A stretch of DNA of 64,000 nucleotides from a bacterium (GCA_025774935.1 JALGZK010000009.1:30401-94400), one strand, 5' to 3'; counted from the first letter of the stretch, positions 53,415 through 62,146 are shown. Numbers and translations: made by a program. The notes: generated from the sequence alone by a model not told the origin.

Positions 53415-55916
53415 ATGCATCGTGCCGCGACATCACTGACGATCGTGCTCCTCACGGGGGTATTCGCCCTCGGAGCGTGGGCCGCCGGACCCGACAACAG
53501 CGTCGAGTGGAACGGCGTGTCGCACTTCCCGTCGCTCGACCGAAGGCCGCTCTGTCCCCTGGACGGCGAGTCGTTCGAGGTCCGGTTCCAGACCTACTCG
53601 AACGACATCACGTCCGCGCGCCTGCACGCGGACGACGGGAGCACGACGTGGGTCACCGCCCTCCTCACCGACGCGCGAGGGCCGTACGACGTCTGGACGG
53701 CGGACGTTCCGGCGACTGCCTCCTCGACGCTCTCGTACTACCTCGAGATCACCGACGGCACGGACACCGACTACCTGAGTCGGACCGGGATGTCGTCGGG
53801 CGTGCCCGCGGACGGCGGCTTCGAGATCGACTACGACACGCTCGAGCACGCACCGATCGGCGCAACGCCGCATCCTGATGGCGGGACAGTCTTCAAGGTC
53901 TGGTCGCCTGACCGGACCGCGTGCCACGTGCGCGGGCAGTTCAACGGGTGGAGCACGAGCGATCCGATGGACAAGGTCGGCGAGCACTTCATCCTGTACG
54001 TCCCGAACGCGTCCCCCGGGCAGGAGTACAAGTTCTACTTCCAGAACACCCACTGGGTCACCGACGCGCGCGGCAAGGCGCTCCTTGCCGGCGACAACTA
54101 CAACGCGGTCATCCAGGATCCCTTCGCGTACGTCTGGCAGGTGGGCGACTTCGACGCTCCCGAACTCGGTGAGATGGTGATCTATCAGCTGCACGTCGGG
54201 ACGTTCGCGGGACGGAACGACCCCCACGGCTCGACTCCGTTCCCGTCGCGCTACGTCGACGTCGGCGATCGGGCGCAGCACCTCGCCGACCTCGGCGTGA
54301 ACGCCGTCATGCTGAACCCGATCAACGAGTTCCCCGGCGACTACTCCGCGGGCTACAACCCGGTCTCGCAGTGGGCGCCCGAGGGGAAGTACGGCACGCC
54401 CGACGATCTCAAGTGGATGATCGACCAGCTCCACGCGCACGGCATCGCGGTCCTCCTCGACATCGTCTGGAATCATTTCTCGTTCACCGACAACTTCATG
54501 TGGTTCTACGACGGGACGCAGATCTACTTCGACGATCCCGCCGTCGAGACCCCGTGGGGGAGCCAGGCGGACTTCGACCGGGCGGCGGTGCGCGGTTATT
54601 TCGCCGACAGCGCCCACTACTGGCTCGAGGAACTCAGGTTCGACGGCTTCCGGATGGACGCGACGAGCTACATGAACATCGCCCCGCAGGAGGCATCGGG
54701 CTGGAGCCTGATGCAGCGCCTGAACGACGAGGTCGACAACCGCTCGGTCGACAAGCCGATGATCGCTGAACAGCTGCCCGACAACTCGTGGGTCACGCGT
54801 CCGACCTCGCTCGGGGGCGCAGGGTTCGACTCGCAGTACCACGACAACTTCACCGACCGCCTCCGCGAGGTCGTCTACGGCGCCGCCTTCGGCTCGGCCG
54901 ACATGTGGAAGATCCAGAACATCGTGAACGGCAGCGGGACGTATCTCGAGAACAGGTACGCCACGAACTACCTCGAGCTCCACGACGAGGCGTGGCCCTC
55001 GAGCGGCGGACAGCGGATCGTGAAGACGATCGACACCACGTTCCCGCACGACGACATCTTCGCGAAGGGGCGCTCGAAGCTCGCGCAGGGCGTCGTCATG
55101 GGAGCGCCCGGAGTGCCCGCGATGCTCCAGGGCACCGAGTGGCTCGAGGATTCCGACTTCGGGACCGATCCCGCGAACCGCATCGACTGGTCGAAGAAGA
55201 CGACTTACGCGGGTATCTTCGAGTACTACCGCGATCTCATCACCCTCCGGCGTCTGAGCCCGGCTCTCAGGGCCGACGCTGGCCACCAGGTCTTCCACGT
55301 GAACGAGAGCGGGGACGTCATCGCGTGGCAGCGCTACGACGACTCGGGGAACGTCCTCGTCGTGATAGCGAGCTTCTGGAACGGCAACTACGGGAGCTAT
55401 CGGATCGGTCTCCCGCAGGGCGGCAACTGGTTCGAGGTCCTGAACAGCCAGGCGAGCGAATACGAGGGCAACGGCCTCACGAACCCCGGCACGATCGTGC
55501 CCGACGCGATCCCACAGGACGGGTTCGTGCAGTCGGCGGAGATCACGATTCCGCAGATGGGGTTCATCGTGCTGTCGTGGGGCGAGTCGACGTCGGTGCC
55601 GGGCGGGTCCGAAGACCCGACCGAGGTCGGGGAGGGGCGCCGTCTCAGGGCGTTCCCCAACCCGCTCCGTCCGGGAATCGGGCGGACGACGATCGAGTTC
55701 TCGCTTCCCTCTGAAGAGCGGGTCAGCATCGCGGTCTACGACGTCACCGGCAGAAAGGTGCGCGTGCTCCTCGACGGGACGCTCCCGGCCGGCGTGCACG
55801 AGAGCGCGTGGGACGGGACGGACGGGCGCGGGCGGCCGCTCGCGTCGGGCGTCTACTTCCTCCGCCTCGCGTCGGGCGCCGACGCGAAGTCGGCCAAGCT
55901 CGTGCTCATGAGATAG
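53415..55916 (+). CDS. Secreted GH13 alpha-glucan-active enzyme with CBM48-like and FlgD-like domains
   Basis: 833 residues. Signal peptide about 1-25. An Ig-like N-domain and a CBM48-like domain ('TVFKVWSPDRTACHVRGQFNGW') are followed by a GH13 catalytic barrel: 'LGVNAVMLNPINEF', 'VLLDIVWNHFS', nucleophile Asp415 in 'GFRMDATSYM', acid/base Glu452 in 'MIAEQLP' and stabiliser Asp524 in 'ELHDEAWP'. The layout resembles branching enzyme or trehalohydrolase-type GH13, but secretion suggests a hydrolase or transferase acting on external alpha-glucan. The FlgD-like tail is 'AFPNPLRPGIGRTTIEFSLPS'. The ATG at 53415 has GAGGAG 9 bases upstream. It lies 83 bases after the M6 gene, possibly co-transcribed. 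Confidence 0.92.
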   Translation: MHRAATSLTIVLLTGVFALGAWAAGPDNSVEWNGVSHFPSLDRRPLCPLDGESFEVRFQTYSNDITSARLHADDGSTTWVTALLTDARGPYDVWTADVPATASSTLSYYLEITDGTDTDYLSRTGMSSGVPADGGFEIDYDTLEHAPIGATPHPDGGTVFKVWSPDRTACHVRGQFNGWSTSDPMDKVGEHFILYVPNASPGQEYKFYFQNTHWVTDARGKALLAGDNYNAVIQDPFAYVWQVGDFDAPELGEMVIYQLHVGTFAGRNDPHGSTPFPSRYVDVGDRAQHLADLGVNAVMLNPINEFPGDYSAGYNPVSQWAPEGKYGTPDDLKWMIDQLHAHGIAVLLDIVWNHFSFTDNFMWFYDGTQIYFDDPAVETPWGSQADFDRAAVRGYFADSAHYWLEELRFDGFRMDATSYMNIAPQEASGWSLMQRLNDEVDNRSVDKPMIAEQLPDNSWVTRPTSLGGAGFDSQYHDNFTDRLREVVYGAAFGSADMWKIQNIVNGSGTYLENRYATNYLELHDEAWPSSGGQRIVKTIDTTFPHDDIFAKGRSKLAQGVVMGAPGVPAMLQGTEWLEDSDFGTDPANRIDWSKKTTYAGIFEYYRDLITLRRLSPALRADAGHQVFHVNESGDVIAWQRYDDSGNVLVVIASFWNGNYGSYRIGLPQGGNWFEVLNSQASEYEGNGLTNPGTIVPDAIPQDGFVQSAEITIPQMGFIVLSWGESTSVPGGSEDPTEVGEGRRLRAFPNPLRPGIGRTTIEFSLPSEERVSIAVYDVTGRKVRVLLDGTLPAGVHESAWDGTDGRGRPLASGVYFLRLASGADAKSAKLVLMR

Positions 55917-55952
55917 AGGACGAGACGGGCGCACACGTCATCCCGCAGTTCC

Positions 55953-55980
55953 GAAGGCCCCGCCAGCAGGCGGGGCCTTC
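55953..55980. terminator. Terminator between GH13 and convergent deacetylase gene
   Basis: A perfect 12-bp stem GAAGGCCCCGCC/GGCGGGGCCTTC around AGCA, then TTC. Confidence 0.85.
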
Positions 55981-56012
55981 TTCACGTTGCGGCCCGCTCC
56001 TCCGGGGGAACG

Positions 56013-56864
56013 TCAGCCTCCGGCGCGACCGCACGTCCCGCCCTCCCGGAGCTCGCGCGCCATCACCTCGCCGAGCGGCGCGAAGGAGAAGTCCGAGAGG
56101 AGCTGCTCGAGCTTCGCGCGCGAGGAGCTCAGGTTCCAGTAGTGCGTCAGATGCGGCCTCCATTCGAAGGCGATGCGCGGGTGTTCGGGATCGAGCTCCC
56201 ACGGATGGATGTAGAAGACCGTCGGAAGACCGGCGCGCTCCAGGCGCGTCATGTGGGCACGCGTGACGCAGTAGGGGTAGACCCGGAAGTAGGCGCCTCC
56301 CGTGGCGGGCAGGCTGCGGCCGGCGTAGTCGACGACGGGAAGCGGGAACTCGAAGATCGGGCCCGGGCCCGTCGGCACGAGACGGGGCCTCGGCTCGAAG
56401 CCGGGGATGCCGTACCTCCAGTTCCTGACCGGGAAGACGCTCGAATCGCACCGGAACCCGAGCTGCACGAGCTCCCTCAGGGCCCAGATCGACTGCCCGG
56501 TGATCGAGAAGTATGCGGCGCGGTAGGAGGTGACCGGTCTCCCGGAGATCCCCTCGAGGAGCACCCTCGCGTCGAGGGTCTCGCACCGAAACCGTTCGGG
56601 ACCCATCGCGTAGAGCAGATCGTGCGACCAGCCGTGGCAGCCGATCTCGTGTCCGAGGTTCACGAGCTCCCTGAGGAGCTGCGGATACTCGAGGGCGACA
56701 GGCCCGAGGAAAAAGAAGGTCCCCCTGAGGGACCTGTCTTCGAGCATCCGGAGCAGGACTTTCATTCCTCTGCGCAGGCGGCGCTCGGCGCTGCGTCTGG
56801 TCTCGCCGGGGATCGGGATCCCGTGGAACCAGTCCTCGACGTCGACGGTGAAGGCGTTCAGCAT
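56013..56864 (-). CDS. Polysaccharide deacetylase, PEP-CTERM/XrtA-locus type with DUF3473-like end
   Basis: 283 residues. NodB-type deacetylase domain starts at once, 'NAFTVDVEDWFHG' (metal Asp), with 'GTFFFLGPVA', 'GHEIGCHGWSHDLLY' (metal His pair), 'SYRAAYFSIT' and 'GFRCDSSVFPV'. The C-terminal part, 'GAYFRVYPYCVTRAHM' and 'VFYIHPWELDPEHPR' up to 'HYWNLSSSRAKLEQLL', is the DUF3473-like region characteristic of deacetylases found in exosortase/EPS loci. There is no signal peptide. The ATG at 56864 has GGGAGGG 5 bases upstream. No exosortase or EPS glycosyltransferase is visible in this window. Confidence 0.9.
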   Translation of the reverse strand: MLNAFTVDVEDWFHGIPIPGETRRSAERRLRRGMKVLLRMLEDRSLRGTFFFLGPVALEYPQLLRELVNLGHEIGCHGWSHDLLYAMGPERFRCETLDARVLLEGISGRPVTSYRAAYFSITGQSIWALRELVQLGFRCDSSVFPVRNWRYGIPGFEPRPRLVPTGPGPIFEFPLPVVDYAGRSLPATGGAYFRVYPYCVTRAHMTRLERAGLPTVFYIHPWELDPEHPRIAFEWRPHLTHYWNLSSSRAKLEQLLSDFSFAPLGEVMARELREGGTCGRAGG

Positions 56865-57237
56865 CGCACCCTCCCGGAGCCCTGTCGGCTCCACACACGG
56901 GAGGACGATGCCTCGTGACGCGCTTGTCCGGCGGCTCTGGGGGTGGCGCCTTAGCTGTGAGGCTTGTCGGTGTCCCGGGACCGGCCTCGGGCAGGTCGGC
57001 CGCTGTGGGGCAGCGGGGGTGGGCGGGTCGCGAACGGGGATGTGACCCACAAGACAAGACACCGGAAGCGGGCCGGGTATTCAAGCGCGGTCTGGCGGAT
57101 GGCTCGCTCTTCGAGGAGGCAGGCCCGGGTGGATCCCCGCGCGCCGCGCTTCGGTGTTTGCGGAGCGGCGGCGTTCGCTGTACTCTTCCCGGGTCAACAG
57201 TCACGCCGTGAGTCAGCCCCTCGAGGTGGAGGTTCTC
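56865..57237 (+). other. Non-coding divergent gap
   Basis: No gene supported. A weak promoter-like pair for the + strand is TTGCGG at 57158 and TACTCT at 57181 (17-base spacer). Confidence 0.4.
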
Positions 57238-58533
57238 GTGCCCTACGAAGACGAACCGTCGGCCGCCAGCACCGACGCGCCCGAGGCGCCGGTCGCGCCC
57301 GACGCGCGCACAGCACAAGCGGCGGCCGCCCCCGTCACCGGATCCGAGCGCATCGTCTCGCTCGACGTCCTGCGGGGCGTCGCGATCCTCGGCATCCTCG
57401 TCATGAACATCCAGAGCTTCTCCATGATAGAGGCCGCCTACCTCAACCCGACGGCGTACGGGGACCTCACGGGGATGAACCGACTGGTGTGGACGCTCAG
57501 CCACCTGTTCGCCGATCTCAAGTTCATCTCCATCTTCTCGATGCTCTTCGGTGCCGGGATCGTGCTCTTCTCCACCCGCTTGGACGCTGGGGGGCGGAGC
57601 CCGGCTGGTCTGCACTACCGCCGCGTGTTCTGGCTTCTCGTCATCGGGCTCGCGCACGGGTTCCTCCTGTGGTTCGGGGACATTCTTACGGCCTACGCAC
57701 TCATCGCGCTCGTCGCGTTCCTCTTCCGAAGGCTCAAGCCGGTTCCGCTCCTCGTCGTTGGTCTGATCGTCTTCACGGTCTCGTCTCTCCTCTACCTTCT
57801 CGGCGGAGTCTCGATGCAGTACGCGCCTCCCGAGGCGTGGGAGGGAGTCGCGGTCTTCTGGCAACCGGGCGCGGACTCGGTCGCCTCGGAGCTCGCGGCC
57901 TACCGCGGGTCGTGGGTCGAGCAGATGTCGCACCGTGTGCCGTCGATGATCGCGACCCTCACGATCGTCTTCTGGATGAACTTCGTGTGGCGGGTGGGCG
58001 GGCTCATGCTCGTGGGCATGGCGCTCTTCAAGTGGGGCGTCCTCTCCGCGGAGCGGTCGCGCCGCTTCTACGCGATCCTCGCGGCGGTCGGTCTCGTCGT
58101 CGGTGTTCCGCTCATCTGGCTCGGCGTGGCGCGCCGGTTCGCCGACGGCTGGACGATCCAGTACTCCTTCTTCGCAGGCGCGCAGTACAACTACTGGGGA
58201 AGTCTGTTCGTGGCCCTGGCGTTCGTCGGACTCGTCATGCTGTGGGCGAAGTCCGACGTGCTCGGCCGGCTCAGGGACTTCTTCGCCGCGGCGGGAAGGA
58301 TGGCGTTCACGAACTACATCATGCAGACCGTCATCTGCACCGCCGTCTTCTACGGACACGGATTCGGGCTCTTCGGGAGCGTCGAACGGACGGTACAGAT
58401 CCTCATCGTCTTCGCGGTGTGGGTCTTCCAGCTCTGGTTCTCGACGGTGTGGCTCGCGAGGTTCAGGTTCGGCCCGGTCGAGTGGCTCTGGCGTACGCTG
58501 ACCTACCTCAAGCCGCAGCCGATGCGCCGGTAG
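57238..58533 (+). CDS. DUF418-family polytopic membrane protein
   Basis: 431 residues from the GTG at 57238, which has GGAGG 7 bases upstream; an in-frame GTG at 57208 would add ten residues and cannot be excluded. An Ala/Pro-rich cytoplasmic tail (to about 40) is followed by 'RIVSLDVLRGVAILGILVMNI', the DUF418/acyltransferase-like opening, and about ten hydrophobic helices, with 'KFISIFSMLFGAG', 'LLWFGDILTAYAL' and the C-terminal DUF418 region 'GRMAFTNYIMQTVICTAVFYG'. The family is thought to transport or modify surface molecules, but no function is proven. It is divergent from the deacetylase gene. Confidence 0.88.
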   Translation: MPYEDEPSAASTDAPEAPVAPDARTAQAAAAPVTGSERIVSLDVLRGVAILGILVMNIQSFSMIEAAYLNPTAYGDLTGMNRLVWTLSHLFADLKFISIFSMLFGAGIVLFSTRLDAGGRSPAGLHYRRVFWLLVIGLAHGFLLWFGDILTAYALIALVAFLFRRLKPVPLLVVGLIVFTVSSLLYLLGGVSMQYAPPEAWEGVAVFWQPGADSVASELAAYRGSWVEQMSHRVPSMIATLTIVFWMNFVWRVGGLMLVGMALFKWGVLSAERSRRFYAILAAVGLVVGVPLIWLGVARRFADGWTIQYSFFAGAQYNYWGSLFVALAFVGLVMLWAKSDVLGRLRDFFAAAGRMAFTNYIMQTVICTAVFYGHGFGLFGSVERTVQILIVFAVWVFQLWFSTVWLARFRFGPVEWLWRTLTYLKPQPMRR

Positions 58534-58698
58534 CCGTTCCGCAGCGTCAGCTTCGTTTCATTGACCTCCGGGACGCGTCCCGGGCTCCAGACGACCTGCG
58601 TGCCCGACACCTCCCGCGAACCGCGCACCCCCCTTCTGAATCTAAACAGCTGACGTGTGACGGCGGGGGTGGTCCCCGCCTGGGAGGAGGAGGGGTAG

Positions 58699-60729
58699 AT
58701 GACTCGCCTACTGGCGGCCCTGGCCGCCTTTTTCGCAATCTTGAGCTTCGCGCTCCCGGACGGCGCCGCCCTCGCACAGGACGGCGTCGACGGTTTGCGG
58801 CTCCTCGGACGGAACGAGGATGAGTTCGCTCACCAGATGGACTTCCACGTGGCGGGCGACGTGGCGTACGCCTCGGTCGGGCTCGGGCTCGGGTTCCATG
58901 CGTACGACATCTCCGACCCGGACAACATCACGCGGGGAAGCACCGTGGGCCACGCGGCCTGGAGGTCGCACGTAGAGGGGAACCTGGCGTACAGCTTCGC
59001 TCACGACCTGGGAGTGCAGGTATTCGACGTCAGCGGCGGGGGTGCGGCGATCCTGGTGGACTCGTACAACCCGCCTGGGGTCGACACCTCCTACGAGGGC
59101 GGCGTTCCCGTCGGCGACCGCTTGTACGTCGCGGCGCATCAGAAGGGTATCGACATCCTCAATCTGAATCCCGCGGAGACGTTCGCTCCAATCGGCCGGA
59201 TCGTGCTCGAGGACAACGCGTGCTGGAACGTCGTCGAGTCGGGGGGCTACCTCTACGTAGCGAACGGTCGCTTCGGCCTCTCGGTCGTGCACCTCTCGGG
59301 GTCGGACACGGAGGTGGCCGCGCTCGATCTCCCGGGGCTCGCGAACGACGTCGAGGTGTCGGGTGACGTGGTGTTCCTGTCGCTCGCCGCTGAAGGCATA
59401 GCGTCCGTCGACGTGTCGGACCCCGTGAACCCCGTGCTCCTCGACATCGCGCCGACGCTCGGGAACGCGTTCAGCATGGGACTCGTCGGGGACGTCCTCG
59501 CGGTCGGCTCGTATCCATACCTCGAGCGCTTCGACGTGAGTGACCCCGTGAAGATCCAGCGCTCCGGCTGGGACGCGACGCTCGTCTACGCGATGGGCGC
59601 CGACGTCGGCGTTACCTCGAGCGGCGACACTGTCATCGTCGTCGCCGACTGGCGCGGAATGGGAGTCTACGCTCCGGAACATGACCCGGAAGGCGACATC
59701 GAAGTGTGGCCGGCGCGCCTCGACTTCGGAGCGGTGAACGCGGCCACGCGCGACAGCGCGGTGATCGTCAGGAACAACGGAGCGGGCTCGCTCACCGTCA
59801 GCTCGATCAACACCCCGGCCGGGATCACCGCAAGCACAGGCGGATTCACGCTGGGCCCCGGCGAGTCGCGGAGCGTGGTCGTGTCGGCGACCGGACCTGA
59901 CATGGTGAGGAGCACGATTGAGTACGTCTCGAACGACCCTGACGAACCGTCGACCATCCAGTTCGTGTACAAGAACAACACGACGTTCCCTCAGATGGGC
60001 TCGGTGGCCCCCGACTTCACACTCCTCGGGACCGACATGCAGATGCACTCGCTCTCGGACTTCCGCGGGAAGGTGGTCTACCTCGAGTTCGGAGCGAGTT
60101 GGTGACCCATCTGTCCGCTGCAGGCTGCAGCGACAGACGGTTCGATCCACGAGAGGTACAGCTCCGAGGACGTCGTCGTCATCGGGATAGCGAGGACGCT
60201 CTCGCAGCTCGAGGAGTTCAGGGACACCTACGGGGTGAGGTTCCTCGGTCTGGAGGACTCGGACTCGTCCGTCTATCTGGAGTACCGCGTCCCCGATCCC
60301 GAGGCGCCCTATCCCCAGGACTACGTCATCGACCAGGACGGCATCGTTCGGTACTGGTCGTGGGAGTACGACCCGCAGGAGGTCAAGCTGGTCATCGACA
60401 CGCTCCTCTCGAGCGCCGGGATCGGCAACTGGGATCCTGGTCAGGGCGGCACGGGGCTCAGGTTCGCGCCGCCGGCCCCGAATCCCTTCCGCGAGGAGAC
60501 CGACCTCCGGTACGTGCTGCCCGAGCGGGCGCGCGTGGAGATCAGGGTGTACGCGGTGAACGGGAGCCTCGTTCGGACGGTTCTCGACCGCAAGCAACCG
60601 GCGGGGGAGTACCTCACGCGGTGGGACGGCAGGGACGACGCGGGCACGGAGGTCGCGAGCGGGGTCTACTTCATCGAGCTCGAGGCCGGAGGCGTCCGCC
60701 AGTCCAGGAGGGCGGTTCTTCTTCGTTAG
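58699..60729 (+). CDS. Secreted selenoprotein: LVIVD propeller, Ig-like domain, Sec-containing thioredoxin-fold domain, FlgD-like tail
   Basis: 676 residues if the TGA at 60103-60105 is read as selenocysteine (residue 469). Start ATG with GGAGGAGGAGGGG upstream; signal peptide about 1-27. LVIVD-type propeller about 30-327; ASH/Ig-like domain about 332-427 ('ARLDFGAVNAATRDSAVIVRN'-type strand, landmark only); redoxin/TlpA-like domain about 430-570 ('APDFTLLGTDMQMHSLSDFRG', then 'VVYLEFGASW-U-PICPLQA'), with Sec469 and Cys472 in place of CxxC; FlgD-like tail about 584-676 ('APNPFREETDLRY'). The frame on both sides of the TGA is continuous, with no shift, and the redoxin fold is split exactly across it. 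A SECIS-like hairpin follows. It is probably an extracytoplasmic reductase or peroxidase. The alternative is a nonsense mutation of a Cys codon. Confidence 0.88.
60107..60140 (+). promoter_or_regulatory. Bacterial SECIS-like hairpin
   Basis: It begins two bases after the TGA. Pairs: CC/GG, then TCTGTC/GACAGA (one A-C mismatch between), one bulged C at 60116, then GCTGCA/TGCAGC, with apical GGC at 60123-60125. The GG starts 17 bases after the TGA. The bulge on the 5' side and G in the loop match the general bacterial SECIS rule and resemble E. coli fdhF (GCAGGUCUGC loop region). Confidence 0.82.
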
Positions 60730-60781
60730 AGCGTCGGCCGCGCTCGGCCGGCGATCGATTCGAGGGTGAGGGGGGGAGGAG

Positions 60782-62146
60782 ATGCGCACTATTGTCAGGA
60801 CCAGGACTCGGGGCACGAGCTCCGTCCTCATCGCAGCGGCAGCGGCGGTGTTGGCGGCTCTCGCGGTGCTCGCGATCTCGGCGGGTCCAGCGGGGGCAGG
60901 CACGTGGGTCGTTCACGCGGACGGTTCCGGAGACGCCCCGACCATCCAGGCGGCGGTCGACGCTTCCGCGGCGGGCGACACCGTGCTCGTGACGGCGGGC
61001 GTCTACACCGATGCGAGCCCGGACATCAGCGGCACGCCGACCGTGGTCGAGATGAAGTCCGGCGTCGCGCTCCGTTCTGTCGACGGGCCCGCTCTCACCG
61101 TGCTGGACGTGAGCGCCGAGGAGTTCGGACGTGGGATCGCGTGCAGGGGCTGCGACTCGAACACACTCGTCGAGGGCTTCACCCTGAAGGGCGGGGAGGC
61201 CTTCGCGGGCGCGGGCATCCTGGTAGAGGGCGGCGCGCCCGAGATCGCCGGAAACAAGTTCACCGCGAACCCGGGCGGCATGGGAGGCGGGCTGTACGTG
61301 ACCGCCGGGGCGACGTCCGATGTTCACGACAACCTGTTCGACGACAACGAGGCGTGCTGCGGGCCGGGGGGGGCGATCCTGATCGACGCCGGATCGGAGC
61401 CGCACGTCTTCGACAACGTCTTCGTCGGGAACCACGGGTTCGCGGGCGGCGCAGTGGCGGTCCAGAGCGCGGGCGGGCTCATCGAGCGGAACGAGTTCAC
61501 CGGAAACGGCGGGACCGACGGCGGAGCGCTCTCCCTGTGGTCGGCGACAGCCGATGTACGCGAGAACACGTTCGTCGGCAACACCGCGACGACGGGGGGC
61601 GGCGCCGTGCTGTTCAAGTTCGGAAGCACGGGACAGTTCCACGACAACCTCGTCGCCGGCAACGTCGCCGAGGGCAACGGCGGCGGCATCCTTGTGAGCG
61701 CGTCGTCACCCGAGATCTCGCGGAGCACGGTGGCCGGGAACTCGGCGGCCCAGGGCGGAGGGGTCTTCGTCGCGGGGTCCTCGGAGCCCGTCTTCGACCG
61801 GGTGATCGTGGCGATGAACACCGGCGCCGGGGGGATCGTCTGCGAGAGCACAGGCTCGCAGCCGAGCTTCAGCTGCACGAACGCGTTCGGGAACGAGGGC
61901 GGCGATTACGGGGGGCAGTGTGCGGATCCGACCGGTTCCGACGGCAACTTCTCGGAGGACCCCAAGTTCTGCAACGGGGAGGCGGGCGACTACGCGCTCT
62001 GCAGCACCTCTCCGTGCGCCCCGGGGGGCCATCCCGACGGCTGGGAGTGCGGCCTCATCGGGGCCGTCGAGGTCGACTGCACCTGCGAGCAGACCGCGAT
62101 CGAGGACGAGGCGACGTGGGGGGCGATCAAGGCGCTTTTTCGCTGA
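60782..62146 (+). CDS. Secreted right-handed beta-helix protein with WG-IK-FR tail
   Basis: 454 residues. Signal peptide about 1-39 (core 'AAAAAVLAALAVLAIS'). The beta-helix entry is 'VHADGSGDAPTIQAAVDASA', then turns of 'N.F..N....GGA......S......N.F.GN' ('DNEACCGPGGAILIDAGSE', 'GGTDGGALSLWSA'). A Cys-rich end ('CGLIGAVEVDCTCEQ') leads to 'IEDEATWGAIKALFR', the shared exoprotein tail. Start ATG with GGGGGAGG 3-4 bases upstream. It begins 52 bases after the selenoprotein gene on the same strand, so it is probably in its operon. It is paralogous to the gene at 48623. No enzyme motif is seen. Confidence 0.88.
   Translation: MRTIVRTRTRGTSSVLIAAAAAVLAALAVLAISAGPAGAGTWVVHADGSGDAPTIQAAVDASAAGDTVLVTAGVYTDASPDISGTPTVVEMKSGVALRSVDGPALTVLDVSAEEFGRGIACRGCDSNTLVEGFTLKGGEAFAGAGILVEGGAPEIAGNKFTANPGGMGGGLYVTAGATSDVHDNLFDDNEACCGPGGAILIDAGSEPHVFDNVFVGNHGFAGGAVAVQSAGGLIERNEFTGNGGTDGGALSLWSATADVRENTFVGNTATTGGGAVLFKFGSTGQFHDNLVAGNVAEGNGGGILVSASSPEISRSTVAGNSAAQGGGVFVAGSSEPVFDRVIVAMNTGAGGIVCESTGSQPSFSCTNAFGNEGGDYGGQCADPTGSDGNFSEDPKFCNGEAGDYALCSTSPCAPGGHPDGWECGLIGAVEVDCTCEQTAIEDEATWGAIKALFR

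Noticed and set aside
53433..55934. 833-codon minus-strand frame over the GH13 gene
   Set aside because: Same shadow effect; it overlaps a gene with intact catalytic motifs.
55906..58359. 817-codon minus-strand frame across the deacetylase and DUF418 genes
   Set aside because: It spans two well-supported genes on different strands and has no domain of its own.
58699..60105. Reading the propeller gene as a complete 468-residue protein ending at TGA, with a separate small gene at 60235
   Set aside because: The stop falls inside a conserved redoxin motif at the catalytic Cys position, the downstream frame continues the same fold without a start or ribosome-binding site, and a SECIS-like hairpin follows.
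58708..60903. 731-codon minus-strand frame over the selenoprotein
   Set aside because: Codon-bias shadow with no signal or domain.
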